From Protopterus annectens (taxonomy: Eukaryota > Chordata > Ceratodontiformes > Protopteridae): a stretch of 64,000 nucleotides of DNA. The notes under the pieces are model-generated. The model ran no database searches. It was not told where the DNA came from and was given only the letters and a program-made list of their open reading frames with translations. The stretch spans positions 631,040,993 through 631,104,992 of the forward strand of contig NC_056743.1 of the NCBI RefSeq assembly GCF_019279795.1, written 5' to 3'. The position numbers and the translations under genes were made by a program. Positions 11,741 to 23,300 of this stretch are shown here, in pieces. Each line of letters begins with the position of its first letter. Position 1 is the first letter of the stretch.

Positions 11741-12030
11741 TAGGTGAGTGTCCTCAGACAGCACTGTATATTTTGGCAATGGGCAGTATTGTTCTGCTGG
11801 GTAAGGTTGCAGGTAAATGTCAGCTGCAAACACACACACACAACAGTAGGTGTTGTCATATTGCTTAGGCAATGGGACTTGGCTTAATAGTGGGACATGG
11901 CAGTAGTATAGAGGGTGTAAATATTTCTGCAGCAGGATGACACTGTATGCTTTTCAGTGTGTCTGTATCTGTGTATGATTGTGTGTGTGTATGTATCCCC
12001 CTCTCTCTCACTGTTTGTGTATCTGTCTCT
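11741..12030. other. Harbinger internal segment shared with copy B
   Basis: Non-coding sequence colinear with 35510-35820, including ATAGTGGGACATGGCAGTAG and a polypyrimidine TCCCCCTCTCTCTCACTG tract. No gene seen. Confidence 0.5.
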
Positions 12031-12437
12031 GGATCTAGGACTATTGAACGAAAGTTTAATAGTCCGAATCCACAATCACCAAACACACTTTAACGAAAGC
12101 GCTTTTACCAAAAAAGTGCTTTCTTTAAAGTGCGTTAAAAAAACCCCAAAACAATAAATCTACTTTTATGCAGGGGGCAAGCCCCCCCCTGCACCCCTAC
12201 ACCCCTACACCCATTTACGTTAACATTCTCACTCCGAGATCCCACTACAGTGAGGAAAAGGGAATATTCCCTTAGCTGCACCGTAGTATGATGTCCACAA
12301 CAGTCATTCCCCCACAACCCCCTCTAGCTGCAGCATACTGCTGGGAAAGTGCCTTTTCAGTAAAAAGCACTTTCACGTAAGTATGCCTGGCTATTTGTGC
12401 TTTGGTGAAAAGTTCCTTTGGAAATCAGTACAGATCC
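12031..12437. mobile_element. MITE-like palindromic insertion
   Basis: About 400 bases present in Harbinger copy A but missing at the matching point of copy B (polypyrimidine/CTGTCTCTC context near 35815). The edges read GGATCTAG and CAGATCC, a short inverted match. Just inside the left edge is a perfect 8-bp inverted repeat, GGACTATT (12038-12045) and AATAGTCC (12058-12065). Further in, AAAGCGCTTTT...AAAGTGCTTTC on the left is echoed by AAAAAGCACTTTCACG on the right. No coding capacity, so a non-autonomous DNA transposon is the simplest reading; the superfamily is not assignable. Confidence 0.55.
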
Positions 12438-12489
12438 CCTGTCTCTCTCCACCTGTGTCTGCCAGTGTCTGACCATTATATTTGTAAGT

Positions 12490-12860
12490 GTTGACCTATG
12501 ATTCTCTAAGTGTTGGGGCATGCCCAGTGTGAGCCTCCATACTGACTGTGGACATGGGATGTGTTTTCAACCTTTGGAAACATGGCTAGTGTGAGTCTGC
12601 AGTGTAAGTGTACACAGCGCTGTAATTATCTAATGGGGCATGCCCAGTATGCGCCTCCATACTGACTGTACACATTTGATGTTTTTTTCTGACTGTAGGG
12701 ATATGGCCAGTGTGACCTTGCATAGTGTGTGTACACAGGGGCTGTCATCCTCTAAGTGTTGGAGCATGCCCAGTATGAGCCTCCATAGTAAATGTAAACA
12801 TGGGATGTGATTCTGTAACTGTGGAACCATGGCCAGTGTGACTCTGGAAATACTTTTGAA
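12490..12860. repeat. Minisatellite, about 62-bp half-units in about 125-bp units
   Basis: GGGGCATGCCCAGTATGAGCC or near variants recur near 12513, 12635 and 12760, each followed by CTCCATACTGACTGTACACATG. They alternate with a diverged half-unit containing (C)CATGGCCAGTGTGA. Copy B carries the same minisatellite at 36055-36210 and 36630-36720 with a different unit count. Confidence 0.7.
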
Positions 12861-15064
12861 CTGTGCACATTTGTTGCACATGTCCAGACTGTTGGCTCAT
12901 ATTTTTATTCCACTTTGCATGACAGTGGTTTGTTCTGTGTTATATCATTCAATCAGTACAGGTTGCTGTTGCAACATTATGACACAAATTTCAGTTTCAC
13001 ACATCTCCTGCAGCACATTCATGCTACTGGACAACCTGTTATTTTAATATCTAATGGGATTATTTCTTCATTGTCCCTGACTCTGCAATGCCTTCTGTCA
13101 TTCCCTAATGACAGACATCCTGAGCTCATCACAGTGCTTTACCAGTGGAATACAGGGTATATTTTGCACATAACAGTATTATGACTGACACTATGCACAC
13201 CTGTTTGCAGGTGTGTTCACTCCCACTTCACTGCTGCAGTTTTCTGAACAGTCTAGCAAGTTGTTACTTTACTGACTAGGCATCCCCTGCTTGTGTGTTA
13301 TTCTTCTTACCTCACAGCTGATCACCTGCTGTTGGCATACCTCTGCACATTACAGTTCAGGTGAGATGGTCCCAGGCCTTGTCCAGAAAGTCCATACAGT
13401 CTACAAACACTGTTGTTAGTCTGGTTTGTTGCTTGCAGGTACTTGCAGAGTGACAGTATAACTTACAGATAGACATTACTGTATCTACTTTCCTCCCAAC
13501 AGGGATGTCCTCAATATGCAAGACACCATAGCCTACCAGCTTCCTCAGTATGTTGGGCAGTATTCAGTACACATGCCTGTCATCTTGCAGTTGTCTCACT
13601 TTCAATTATACCCATGTCCAGATGTGTTGCTTTCACAGGTGCGTGAGTATGTGTGTGGGTACTGAGTGCAGTCTACTGTGTAGAAATGTCCACCATATGT
13701 GTAGTATATGTGGCATAAAAATGTTATTTATGGTATCAGTAGCAGGGCAGTGAAGAGCACTTAGCTGACCCCTGACACACACAATTCTGTGTGGGTTGCT
13801 AGATCATTCTGACATTAGTGGGGTTTGGGCCCTCAGGACTTTCTCAGCCACAGAGGTGAGGGGTTAGGCCATGTTACAACATGTCAGCCCACAGAGGCCA
13901 TGACCAGCAGAGACAAAGAGGGATCACAAAAGGTTTGTGTGTGTTCCACATGTACATGTAGAGGTGGCACACCAGTACAGGTATTGAGGCATTTGTGTTG
14001 TCATGGCAGAGGTTATCATGTTGATTGTGAAAGGTCTTGCAGTGTCTGCTGTACTGTTGTTTCCCTGGAAACATATATATGTTGTTTCTTTTGTATGGGG
14101 GGGGGGCACCTGTGAATTGCACACATTTTCAGTGACTGTGCTGATATTTGCTTTACATTATTTTGCCATTTCACATAGTATCATGGGCTGTGTTGTAGAC
14201 TACAGGCATATCATTACACAGAGTGAGGTCAGACTGTGTTGGCATACATGTGAGTTTCAGACTTCTTGCCCTTCAGAGCCTTACTGCAACTGCTGAACCT
14301 GCTGTGCTATCACTGTATAGCTCTGTATGGGTGGGTATTATGCTTTTACCCATTTGTGGGGGTAAATTGTTCCAAACATTTGTTATGGTTGTCTACAGCT
14401 GAGTTGGTGGGTAGATATGTGTGGGTTGCTTATGCCACCCCCACAGTGCCTACCATACCTGTGACCTCTTAACCCCCAGGTACCTGCCCCCCAGACATTT
14501 CCTGCTGTGGTATTACTCACCTTGGGTAGTACTGCATACTGGCAGTGATGGTACTGTTAACCACAGATGTCCAGGTGTCCTATAGAGATGTCAGTGGTAT
14601 ACTGCAATCCCACTCTCCACCCCACTCCTTTACATCCATACTGCTCTCCCATAGGTGTGATTGGTGAACATAGTAAACCATGCAGTTATAGTTAAGTAAA
14701 CACACTTATCTTGTGCCTGCAGCAGTGGTGAGGATGGTGCTTGAGGGCTGCATATGTCGGATGCACACATTTCACAGCCTATACAAGGTGGGTGACAGGT
14801 TGTGTGGTGTGTGTGTCTTCCATTTTACTGTGTGTGGGCGTCAGAGAAAGGTGTCAGTCCCTGGGCCCTTACAGTGTCTGTGTGTGTGCTCTGGGTTGTC
14901 TCTTTGCCAAGGCCTGGGCATACTATGCACTCCTCCTTCTGCCTATAAGTGCAGCCTCAGGGGGTTCTTCCTCCAGGTCTCTCTGTGCCTGTGAGGACCT
15001 TGGCACTGGTGGGGGGCTGTGTGGCCCTTCCCCATGCTGATCCTGGCGCAGCTGTTTCCACAGA
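12861..15064. other. Harbinger copy A internal region, no gene seen
   Basis: About 2.2 kb colinear with 36210-38690 in copy B. Many 60-100 residue frames exist on both strands, but none is preserved between the copies and none shows a recognisable motif. It ends at the stop-codon end of the minus-strand transposase. Confidence 0.5.
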
Positions 15065-16017
15065 ATCAAATTATGAAGCATGGCACTTGCAGTGAACATG
15101 TGGGCACATGTGGCTGGACCATACTGCAGGGCTCAACCGGATATGTCAAGACAGCAGAACCGTGACTTGACCATCCCAAACACATGCTCTATTATGACTC
15201 TGGTTTGTGCATCTGCCTCATTATGGCATTCTTCACTGGGTGTGTGCGCACTTCTGATGGGTGTCATCATCCACGGTTCCAGTGCATAGCCAGTATCCCT
15301 CACAAGATGACCATAGGGGATGTCCCCCTGGCAAATGCCTGGTACAGCTGTGAGGCATGCCAGATGTGGGAGTCATGATAGCTACCAGGGCTGCCAGCAC
15401 ACACATTTATTATTATGCCCTGGGCATCACACATGACCTGGCAGTTGATGGAGTGATAGCCACTGCGGTTTATGTAGCTCCTACCCTGGTCACCAGGTGG
15501 TGCTTTGATATGGATGTGTGTGCAGTCTATGGCACCCAGTACTTCTGGGTAGTCTGCAACATGGTGAAAGCGACACATATTGCTGGCCCTTTCCTCATGG
15601 TTGCAAGGGAAATAAATGTGTTCAGTGGCATGCCATAGCATGGCATCCAGGAACTGGTGGAGTATCCTGGATGCAGATGCTTGTGAAACCCCCATCTTGT
15701 CCCCAGTAGGTCTTTGGAAAGTACCTGTAGCTAGTATTCTTAAGGCTACACATACCTCTGTGTCAACTGGGATGGGTTCCCTTCTGTTGGTTCTGGATGT
15801 GAGGCGAGGCCAGCACAGCTCAGTGATTTGCTGTAGTAGGTCCCTGTCCACCCTGTAATGCTCTACTATTTCCATATAATCTAGCTCCTGGTAGGTTACC
15901 CTGGGTCTGTACACTCTCCTCCTCTGCAGCTTTGAGGTGCTTGTCAGCATTATCCTCTTCACTACCTTTAGCCTCCTCCACATATTGATGAATGAGAGTG
16001 ATTGCGGCCCCTAACAT
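15065..16017 (-). pseudogene. PIF/Harbinger (HARBI1-like) DDE transposase, copy A
   Basis: The ATG at 16017 gives MLGAAITLIHQYVEE, which copy B also has. A frameshift near 15920 joins it to the main frame (15983-15300): RRRVYRPRVTYQEL, an HTH-like VSQASASRILHQFLD region, then catalytic segments VLGAIDCTHIHIKAP (first Asp) and GSPGSYHDSHIW (second Asp). A second frameshift near 15300 moves to GYALEPWMMTPIRSAHTP and VIIEHVFGMVKSRFCCLD, which holds the catalytic Glu. The last part, ALQYGP...AMLHNLIL, matches the family C-terminus after one stop. Harbinger transposases cut and paste DNA through a DDE active site and usually need a SANT/Myb partner. All three catalytic residues survive, but the gene is broken. 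Confidence 0.85.
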
Positions 16018-16783
16018 TTTTCAAAGTTAAAATTCCCAGCAAGTGCTCACCTATGGTGCTAAGTTTGTGGGAAAAACTGAATGTGGGCTGTTTGCAATAC
16101 CTTATACTGCTGTGCTGTGAGTGTTGCCTATGTAACTGGCTGCCTGTAATGAACTCCACCTGCCAGCTACATAATCAGTGCTTGTTTCCTGTTTTCTGCT
16201 GGTTCCTGCAGTTTTTTTCCCATTTCCTCCTAGTTTAAGCTCCGCTGTGCCCCGCACAAACCCATGGAGCTAGTGTAAACACAGTTCAGGAAGATTTCAC
16301 CTTCCCCGTCCACGGACATGGCTCTAGTTTCTTCACCACAAAACCCAATCAGTCAAAGGCTCCTGATACCCCCCCTTGCACAGCTAGGCTGAGCTCCATG
16401 CCTCCTGTTTGCATGGAGCTCCAATGTACTTACAGGAACCATCACACACCCTCCTGTTCTGTTTACTGTTCCCTCTTCCTACATGAAAGTCCTCTTGATC
16501 CTACACAGTTAGGTGCAATGTTGGACTTAGGAGAAATCTGTGATTCACGTACATTTAGGTATTTTTGCCTAATTTGCATACCTCACTGAATAAGCCCTTA
16601 GTTACTGCACTCCTGAATGGACTTTCCCCTTGACAGCCAGTGTTGATAGATGTTTACATTCTGCATGCCATTGACTTTAATGGCAAAATGCAGATTTCTT
16701 TATTTTTTTTCTTTAATTTTAATTTTTTTTTATTTTCGGGTCCTTCCCAGTTGCACGGCACTGCCCTATGCTTAAATGGCTGA
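16018..16783. other. Harbinger right subterminal region (copy A)
   Basis: Non-coding, matching 39729-40410 in copy B. On the minus strand a CACCATAG|GTGAGCACTTG context upstream of the transposase start could be a 5' splice site of a non-coding first exon (weak). Contains GCATGGAGCTCC-type segments similar to the palindrome at 23755-23815, as expected for subterminal repeats. Confidence 0.45.
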
Positions 16784-17013
16784 TGTTGTTGTGTCTTTCG
16801 GCTTTTTCCTGGTTAGGGGTCGCCACAGCGGAACTCCGGTCCGCTAATGATTGGCAGCAGATTTTTTTACATGCCGAGTTGCCGGCCCTGATGCACAACC
16901 TTCAATGAAGGTGCGCCCATTCATGCATGTCTCCACACAGAAGACGCTCTAGCTGAGAATCGAACAGGACAGAGTCTTACTGTGAGGCGACAATGCTACT
17001 GCTGCACCACGGC
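16784..17013 (-). mobile_element. tRNA-derived SINE, copy 2 (inverted)
   Basis: The reverse complement of the SINE at 349-585 and 17823-18062: the tail (TGTTGTTGTGTCTTTCGGC...) is at the left and the head (...CTGCACCACGGC) at the right. It sits in the right subterminal region of Harbinger copy A; copy B has no SINE at the equivalent point near 40410, so the empty site is known. GGCTGAT at 16778-16784 and 17011-17017 is a probable 7-bp target-site duplication. Confidence 0.85.
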
Positions 17014-17440
17014 TGATATTGGCCTAAAAAAAAAAAAGTTATTTTTCATTTTAATTTGTAATTTTTCATGCCAATGGCCTTATATTTGGCCATTGGCATG
17101 ACTAATGAGCTGGGTACATTCATTTTTGTGAGCTGTCCTGGCTCCATTTTGTCATTTGCACATGCGTATTTGGCTACTAGCCAAATGTGTGTAGTGCAAT
17201 GACACTTTTCTTGCACGGAGTCTGGGCAGCTACCTGGATCACAAATTCAAGTTATTTTCATGTTTTTTACCAGTAAACAAATTGATTTGCATACTGCACA
17301 GAGTTCCGTGCAGGAACAGTGTAGGGCCACTCGTGCACATCAGAACAGCCCTGTCCTGAATCGAGCAGAGCCATTTTTCCATGCAGGAACTTCTACATTG
17401 CTCCTGCACAGAAAACAATGCTTCATGAATCCCGGGGCTT
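17014..17440. other. Right terminal region of Harbinger copy A
   Basis: After the SINE, homology to copy B resumes (TTATTTTTCATTTTAATTTG against 40433 onward) and runs to CTTCATGAATCCCGGGG (about 17421-17437). Copy B ends at the matching CTTCGTGAATCTCGGGG, and the flanks then differ. Termini of the form CCCCG.GATTCA(C/T)GAAG are plausible Harbinger TIR ends, but the matching left TIR was not located. Confidence 0.5.
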
Positions 17441-17822
17441 GTCTATCTCAATGCACTATGCATTATTGCTTCTTACCCAAGCTAACTGCAGTGCAGAGAC
17501 AATGTAGGGTATTCAAATGCAGCAGTCATAGGCTTCACTGTATGTAATGACGGTACACGTTTATTATTTATTTATTACAGCTTGGTAGTCTGTACCAGCG
17601 CCCCTTTTGCAGCTAAAACTATATTACAGAAAATATCAAAGAAAAAAATAAATGTACAGTAAAAGACAGCAATTTTTTTTATCAGTACAATGTGCGATGG
17701 GAAATGCTGGGATCTTGAAATAAATTAATTTAGGTAGAAAAAAACCAGGAGAATTTTATAGAAAAAATATCAATGTAGGGGGCTATATTTCACATTCAGT
17801 TGGCTTAGAAATAAAAAAATAT
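17441..17822. other. Unassigned spacer
   Basis: AT-rich sequence between Harbinger copy A and SINE copy 3, with a short TTTATTATTTATTTATTA run near 17560. No gene. Confidence 0.4.
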
Positions 17823-18062
17823 CCGCGGTGGTGGTGCTGTGGTAGCGTTGTCGCCTCACAGTAAGACGCTGACCAGTTTGACTCTCAGCTAGAGCGTCTT
17901 CTGCATGGAGACATGCGTGAATGGGCATACCTTCGTTGAAGGTTGTGTGTTAGGGCTGGCAACTCAGCACGTAAAAATTAACTGCCAATCATTAGTGGAC
18001 CGGAGTTCCGCTGTGGCAACCCCTAACCGGGAAAAGCCAAAAGACACAACAACAACAACAAC
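17823..18062 (+). mobile_element. tRNA-derived SINE, copy 3
   Basis: Same family as 349-585. It starts CCGCGGTGGTGGTGCTGTGG and has TTTGACTCTCAG in place of a canonical box B. It ends in the GC-rich tail and an (ACA)n run, AAGACACAACAACAACAAC, showing that this family is tailed by ACA repeats rather than poly(A). The target-site duplication is not clear. Confidence 0.87.
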
Positions 18063-21000
18063 ATTTAGACATCCAAAATGTTGATAAGTGTATAATTCAT
18101 TGTGACTTTTGGTGGAAACTGTCACAGAGAGCTACCCTTCTGTGCACATATTTATAGTATAATACAAACAATTAAGACAAAATTAGTATATATTTAAAAT
18201 ACGGCTATCATCCACGTCAATAAAAAAAGTGAGTCACAGCAAATTCATAGTGGAAACCTGAACTTTGTTTTTACCAGTAGGAACAGTTAAAGAATTTGAG
18301 TAACATTAGGAAAAAAAATATTCTGCCACATACTGTGTGAAGGTGATGCTTGTGACTTCCTAAAAAGCATCTTACTTTTTTCTTTCTTGGCTATAGAGTT
18401 TCCTGAAATCAAAGTTCATGTTGTTGCTTTCTGTCTTCTATGCATTTGTATTTATTTTAAGAGATCTGACCTATAACCATTTATTCTATTTTCTTGCATT
18501 TTTATAAGTATAGGAAGAGATAGTATGTCTATTTCCTTAATATCATTAACATTTTACCTCCGCTCCACTCTCACTTTTCCCTTTCACTTTTTTTTTCAGC
18601 TGTCCTGTGCTTCTGTAGGGTGCATGTTCACTACTCTTTCTGGTAGCCCTTTCCATGTCCCATAACCATCTCTGTTAAAAAGTGAAAACAACCACAGTTT
18701 AGAATGGAAAAATTTAAAGAATGAAACAGCACAAATCCATTCTTTACAGAATCAAACCAAAGCATTTATAAGATCTGTTTAAGCACGTATGTTCTTTTAT
18801 TTACATCAGAACTTCTTTGGAAACCTGTTAAAAAGTACCTTCAGACATGCAGGAAGCAGTTACTTCCTGTAGTCTGCTGCCTGTGTTCCCTTTTTCCGTT
18901 GCTGCTCTTCCTGTTCATATTGACCCCTTCTGTATTTCCCTAACATGATCTCATGCACCAGTATCCTGCTACTGTCTCTTCTGTTTTTGGAGGAGAGGAG
19001 GTCTAGCTGCTGCCTTCTCTAGTCAGGTAATTTCACCTCAATCCCACTCATCCATATGTTGCAGCTTTCCTCTGAAGTCCTGGCAGCAACTTGATGCCCC
19101 TTTCTTTATATAGCATCTATAACCGGGTGCCTTATTGGAAAGTCAAGATAGAGTAAGACCTCAGACTATGAAAAACGAAGTGTGGTTCACTAGAAATAAC
19201 ACTGAGCTGTGAAAGTTGCTGTTCAGTATTAAAAAACTGTTTCTTTTTTTTGGGAGCAAACCCTTCTCCTCCTGAAATGGAGACCAATTTTTCTGCACCA
19301 CTGTAACTTAAAAAAAGCTGACTCTAAGATTTCTGTACCACTGGGAAAGTGGAATTCTACTAGATACAACAATTTTAGACTTAGTATACCATACTTCAGA
19401 GGATCAAATGTATAGTCCTTGAGCTTACAAATGGCACTCATAGAGCTGTACAAAGTACATATGGTAGAGTCTGAGCAAGTGGAAGCATTGTCTTTGTTTC
19501 TGGACTCTGTCTCATTGACAATACTTACCAGCAGTCAATTTGCTGATACAACTGTTTTTTCAATCTGCTCACAGTGGTCCAATTGAGGTGAGATCATTAG
19601 CTGCATATTAATTTCCTGCTCTGTTCACATCAGGTTTGCTGTGGCAGTGTTTTGAATTTGGTTGCCCTGAACTTCAAATACTAGCTTTCTGTCGACAATC
19701 TTTCAGTGCTGCATATTTCTGGGTGTCACCACTAAAAAGCTGATCCTGTTTTCTATATCCACAGATAACTCTTGGACAAACAAAACAGTGAGTACTGCAC
19801 TCAGGACAGAGCTTGCCAGTATTGTCCCAGTAACTTTCTAATTTCTTACATTAGCCTTTTCACTACAACTCTCTGTGCCCTATGATTTAACCATGCAACA
19901 ATTCAGTTCCTCAAGTTTGATTTTAATCTCTACCTAAGTCTCATATCAGCTTGCAAAGGGGAGCAATTTAAAGGTTTTGCTTTGAAAGACCTTTCACAAC
20001 GCAAAAACTGAAGAAAACTATACAAGACAGGCATGATTAGAAAATGCTATTTGTAGTTGCAATCATTCACATATTACCAGGTTATAAGAAATGCAAAGAT
20101 GTTTTACCAGACAAATCAAAGGTATATTAAATGTACTTAAGCACTAAGCAGTTTTCAAACCATGGGACCCACACACTTTTATCTGCTTGGACCTTGAACC
20201 ACACATACATGCATACGTTCTTTTGGATTTACTTATCTACCAAATTTCTATTTATTATTTAAGACAATAAAATGTGTATGTGTGTGTTCTTGCTTTTGAG
20301 TAGTCTAGAGCATTTGTTTAGCTAGAAGTGAAACAAAAAATTATAAACCAATAATACCACAATTACAATTTTTAAAATGTTTCAGTTATGAAAAAAAAAA
20401 AACACTCAAACTGATACCATTATAATCTACCAATGTCCATATATATCAATTACAACCATTTGGTTGTTGTTATGGTCTGTTATTTCAATCCTGAAGTAAA
20501 TTCAGTAAAAAGAAAATAACACAAGACACTAAGGCACAAACTTAAGCTATTTATTTTAAAAAGGTCAGAATATTAAAATAAACATCTACTTACAAGCAGC
20601 AAAATGGTCTTCATTGCCCACTGAAAGAGTAACTCCAGCTTCTAACAATGCAGCTCTCTGTTTAAATCAACACAATGCAGGCCCTGACACTGAAAATGCC
20701 TAGACCAAGTTGAAAGTCTGTGATGATTTAAGTTAAATCAAATCTATGCAGGCACTAGTATTAAAATGCAAAGCCCATGCCAAAAATTCTTGCTGTTGAG
20801 TTCAATTCTATTGTTTATATAATAATGCTTTTATAATAAGATACATACTGTGACAAAATTGCATTATAGATTGAGCTTAATATTAATATCTCCATGTTCA
20901 TCAATATAGAATATGAATAATTCAATCCCCAGAGCAACTATATGGAAACACTTCTTCAGAAAACATAGCCCAGTATAAGGAGAAAAGGAACTGCTGTTTT

Positions 21001-21780
21001 GTGATTATTATCTTTGATGCTTAGACAGTAGGAATTACTATGGATAAGAACATCTTGCAATTCTAAGTTTCATTATAATATTTCATTATAATAATGTAGT
21101 GAGAAAAGCAAAGGGTTAGAAAGCTCATATACAATAAGCGGCTGGAACTATCCATGGGAAGGATCTCAGCTGCATGCATTTCATGTAGTAGAAAAGAAAA
21201 AAGGGAACAAATATTCAAAATAAAATAATGAAATATAAAATTAAATGATTTGTTTTTTTTCCAATTCTTTTGCTTGGATACTTGGATCCTCTAATGACAA
21301 ACATAACATATTTTATGTATTCAACAGCATTTAGCACAAGTCTTGCCATGACAAATAAAACAAGTGATTTGCAATGGCATGAAGTGGACTGATCTCAAAC
21401 ATACTACTGCACAGTATATAGGTGGAGATGGATTTTATCTGACAAATGGCGACTGTTGCTGGGGCAGGTCCATATTAGATAGGAATGTACCACAATGCTG
21501 ACAGCAAACAATTTCAGTAGTCCATTGGGAAGCCATTTATGTCCCAGAAATGGAAGCATTCTACTGCATACATGGATGTCACTAAACCGTGTGCTTATGC
21601 ACGTGTACATCCTAGGTGGGAGACTTGTGACTGTGATACATCACAATTGTTTCCCCTCTGCTGTACAGGTAACTTTATAGTATTAAGTTATGAAGATACC
21701 AACAATGGCAAAAGATAATATATTCCAGTTAAATGATTATTAGCCACATAAAAGTATCAACTTTTCTATACTCCAGTAAA
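18063..21780. other. 3.7 kb AT-rich region without recognised features
   Basis: No ORF over 75 codons, no recognised repeat family and no splice-bounded exon could be supported. A weak internal duplication (ATGCAGGC.CTGA near 20690 and ATGCAGGCACTAGTA near 20750) is visible. This is the longest stretch in the window not explained by a mobile element and could be ancient, unrecognisable repeat or intergenic/intronic host DNA. Confidence 0.5.
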
Positions 21781-22260
21781 ATGATATGCCAATACAAGCC
21801 TCTCAAGTGTCACGCTGGTACCGATAGTTTCCCCTGTTGCCAAGAAACCTGCACCCGTATAACATCACAGTACAAGTATGCCAAAAGCATACTACAGAAT
21901 CCAGGGACTGCTACAAACATGTCTCTAGTTCTACAGCTGTAAACTTGAATACTGATGGAAACAGTAATGTATTGTGAACAGATATTATCCCCACAGGGCG
22001 TACAGGTAAAGAAATATTTGCAGAAGCAGTATAATAGGTACATGTATGAAATGTGTACAAATGTTCTGTTGAGCAGCCCCAGTCCTACAAATAGAAGCAG
22101 GCTAGCCATTTACAATATGCAGTCTGGCCCATATAATGCTCTCAAGTGTCATGCTGTCACTGATAGTATCTCTTGTTGCCAAGAAACCTGCACCCAGATA
22201 ACATCACAGTACAAGTATGCCAAAAGCACACTTACAGAACAGCAGCACAGAGAACACATT
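21781..22260. repeat. Direct repeat, offset about 339 bp
   Basis: CTCAAGTGTCACGCTGGTACCGATAGT followed by the TTGCCAAGAAACCTGCACCC stretch, ATAACATCACAGTACAAG and TATGCCAAAAGCA occur from about 21802 and again from 22141 at high similarity. The intervening sequence includes a GTACAGGTAA stretch. Not assignable to a known family. Confidence 0.7.
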
Positions 22261-22815
22261 GTTACTTGTACCAGTAAGTATGACAGGTATGAGTCCCCAT
22301 ACTTATGTACGTAGAGTTGTCAAACCTTGCCCCATAGTACTCCAGGTGCACATATGTACAGGTGCGTATGTGCTGTAGTAGCTCCATGGCCCAGGTAGAG
22401 GGTAAGTGAGGGCAGAACTGTAGAGTATTGAAAAGTAGTGTACTGAGAAGTATCAGTGAATGCAGTTCTTAATGGAATTATTTTCTCTTCCCCCACCACT
22501 CATCTGCTCCAATAATTCCACATAATCTAATAGGGGTATTTTCTTACCAAAACCTTTACTGTTGGGACCTTTGTTCCATTTTTGGTTATTATATTTGAAA
22601 TTGTGTGCATACTAACATACCTTGTTGAATAACCATTGTTGTTGGCCTGTTGCCATACATGTAACTGGCATGCTGTTGCAATCCTGACTGCCATTCCATT
22701 TCTGCATGTGTTCTGTTTGCCATGCCACTGTTATAATTCCACTGTTTTTGGTCAATTGGAAAACCAATGCATGCTGTTTTGACTAAAGTTGAAATGTTTT
22801 GATTATGACTAACCA
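22261..22815. other. Unassigned sequence
   Basis: No recognised gene or repeat. One 75-codon minus-strand frame has no motif and ordinary composition. Confidence 0.4.
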
Positions 22816-23300
22816 ATACACTTTGTTAAATCTCACTCCATAGCATGTTTGGGAAGGCCGATCCCAGTGAATCCACCTGTCTGACCCCACCTGGCTGAGG
22901 GACCAGGTCCCAGCACATATGGGACCCAACCCAGACCTCCCTCATCTGCTGGTCCTGCACCACCCTCTGGTGGAACTGCTGCAGGGGACAGGGCTCACCC
23001 CCCCCACAGGCAGCTGCAGTGAGGATGTTGTCACCCAGCAAGAGTTCTGTGGCATGGTATGCAGTGTCCTCCATTTGAAGCTGGATGAATGACTGTACCA
23101 GCTGGAGGGCAGACTGGTGCAGCTTGATGGGCAGGTGGCCCCTTCAGCTCAGCCCCCAACACATCCATCTTCAGGGCTGTGAAGGAGTAGTGGTGACTGC
23201 CATTGGGTGGGGACATCAGTCCCACTACTACCATCTAGGGGCTTCATGCTCATCCAATTCCCAACCACCCTCTCCATCCAAGGTGTCTTCCCCCATGTGT
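22816..23300. other. GC-richer segment with Pro-rich and coiled-coil-like reading frames
   Basis: Clearly more GC-rich than its flanks. A plus-strand frame reads EGPGPSTYGTQPRPPSSAGP then, in another frame, LYQLEGRLVQLDGQVAPSAQ, a short heptad-like stretch. The minus strand has an 82-codon frame starting MEDTAYHATELLLGDN. A Pro-rich linker plus C-terminal coiled coil would fit the end of a Harbinger SANT/Myb-type second protein, but this is guesswork; there are stops in every frame. Confidence 0.3.

Larger units (their letters stand above)
5995..17440 (-). mobile_element. PIF/Harbinger-type DNA transposon, copy A (left-truncated, with nested insertions)
   Basis: The block is colinear with copy B: 6000-6420 matches 32890-33320, 6500-6760 matches 33400-33650, 11740-12030 matches 35510-35820, 13200-14480 matches 37000-38110, 14700-16760 matches 38330-40410, and 17030-17430 matches 40410-40835. 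Similarity to copy B stops on the right after CTTCATGAATCCCGGGG, which is taken as the terminus. It carries a HARBI1-like transposase on the minus strand. Inserts absent from copy B are an L2-like LINE (about 7630-10530), a MITE-like unit (12031-12437) and a SINE (16784-17013). The left side with the SANT ORF seen in copy B is missing, and no left TIR was found. Confidence 0.7.

Noticed and set aside
14713-15040. Cys/Val-rich frames at 14713-15040 and 38311-38721 as a conserved gene of the transposon
   Set aside because: They sit at equivalent positions in both Harbinger copies, but gaps change phase between copies and the composition comes from GT-rich DNA; conservation is at DNA level only.
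15357-15858. Plus-strand reading frames opposite the Harbinger transposase (also 39167-39603)
   Set aside because: Shadow frames of the minus-strand transposase, which has family motifs in order.
19229-19453. 74-codon minus-strand ORF in the AT-rich region
   Set aside because: Length expected by chance, no motif, no conserved partner in the window.
22826-23074. 82-codon minus-strand frame as a host exon
   Set aside because: No motif, no splice-supported neighbours, and competing frames on the other strand; kept only as an unassigned GC-rich segment.
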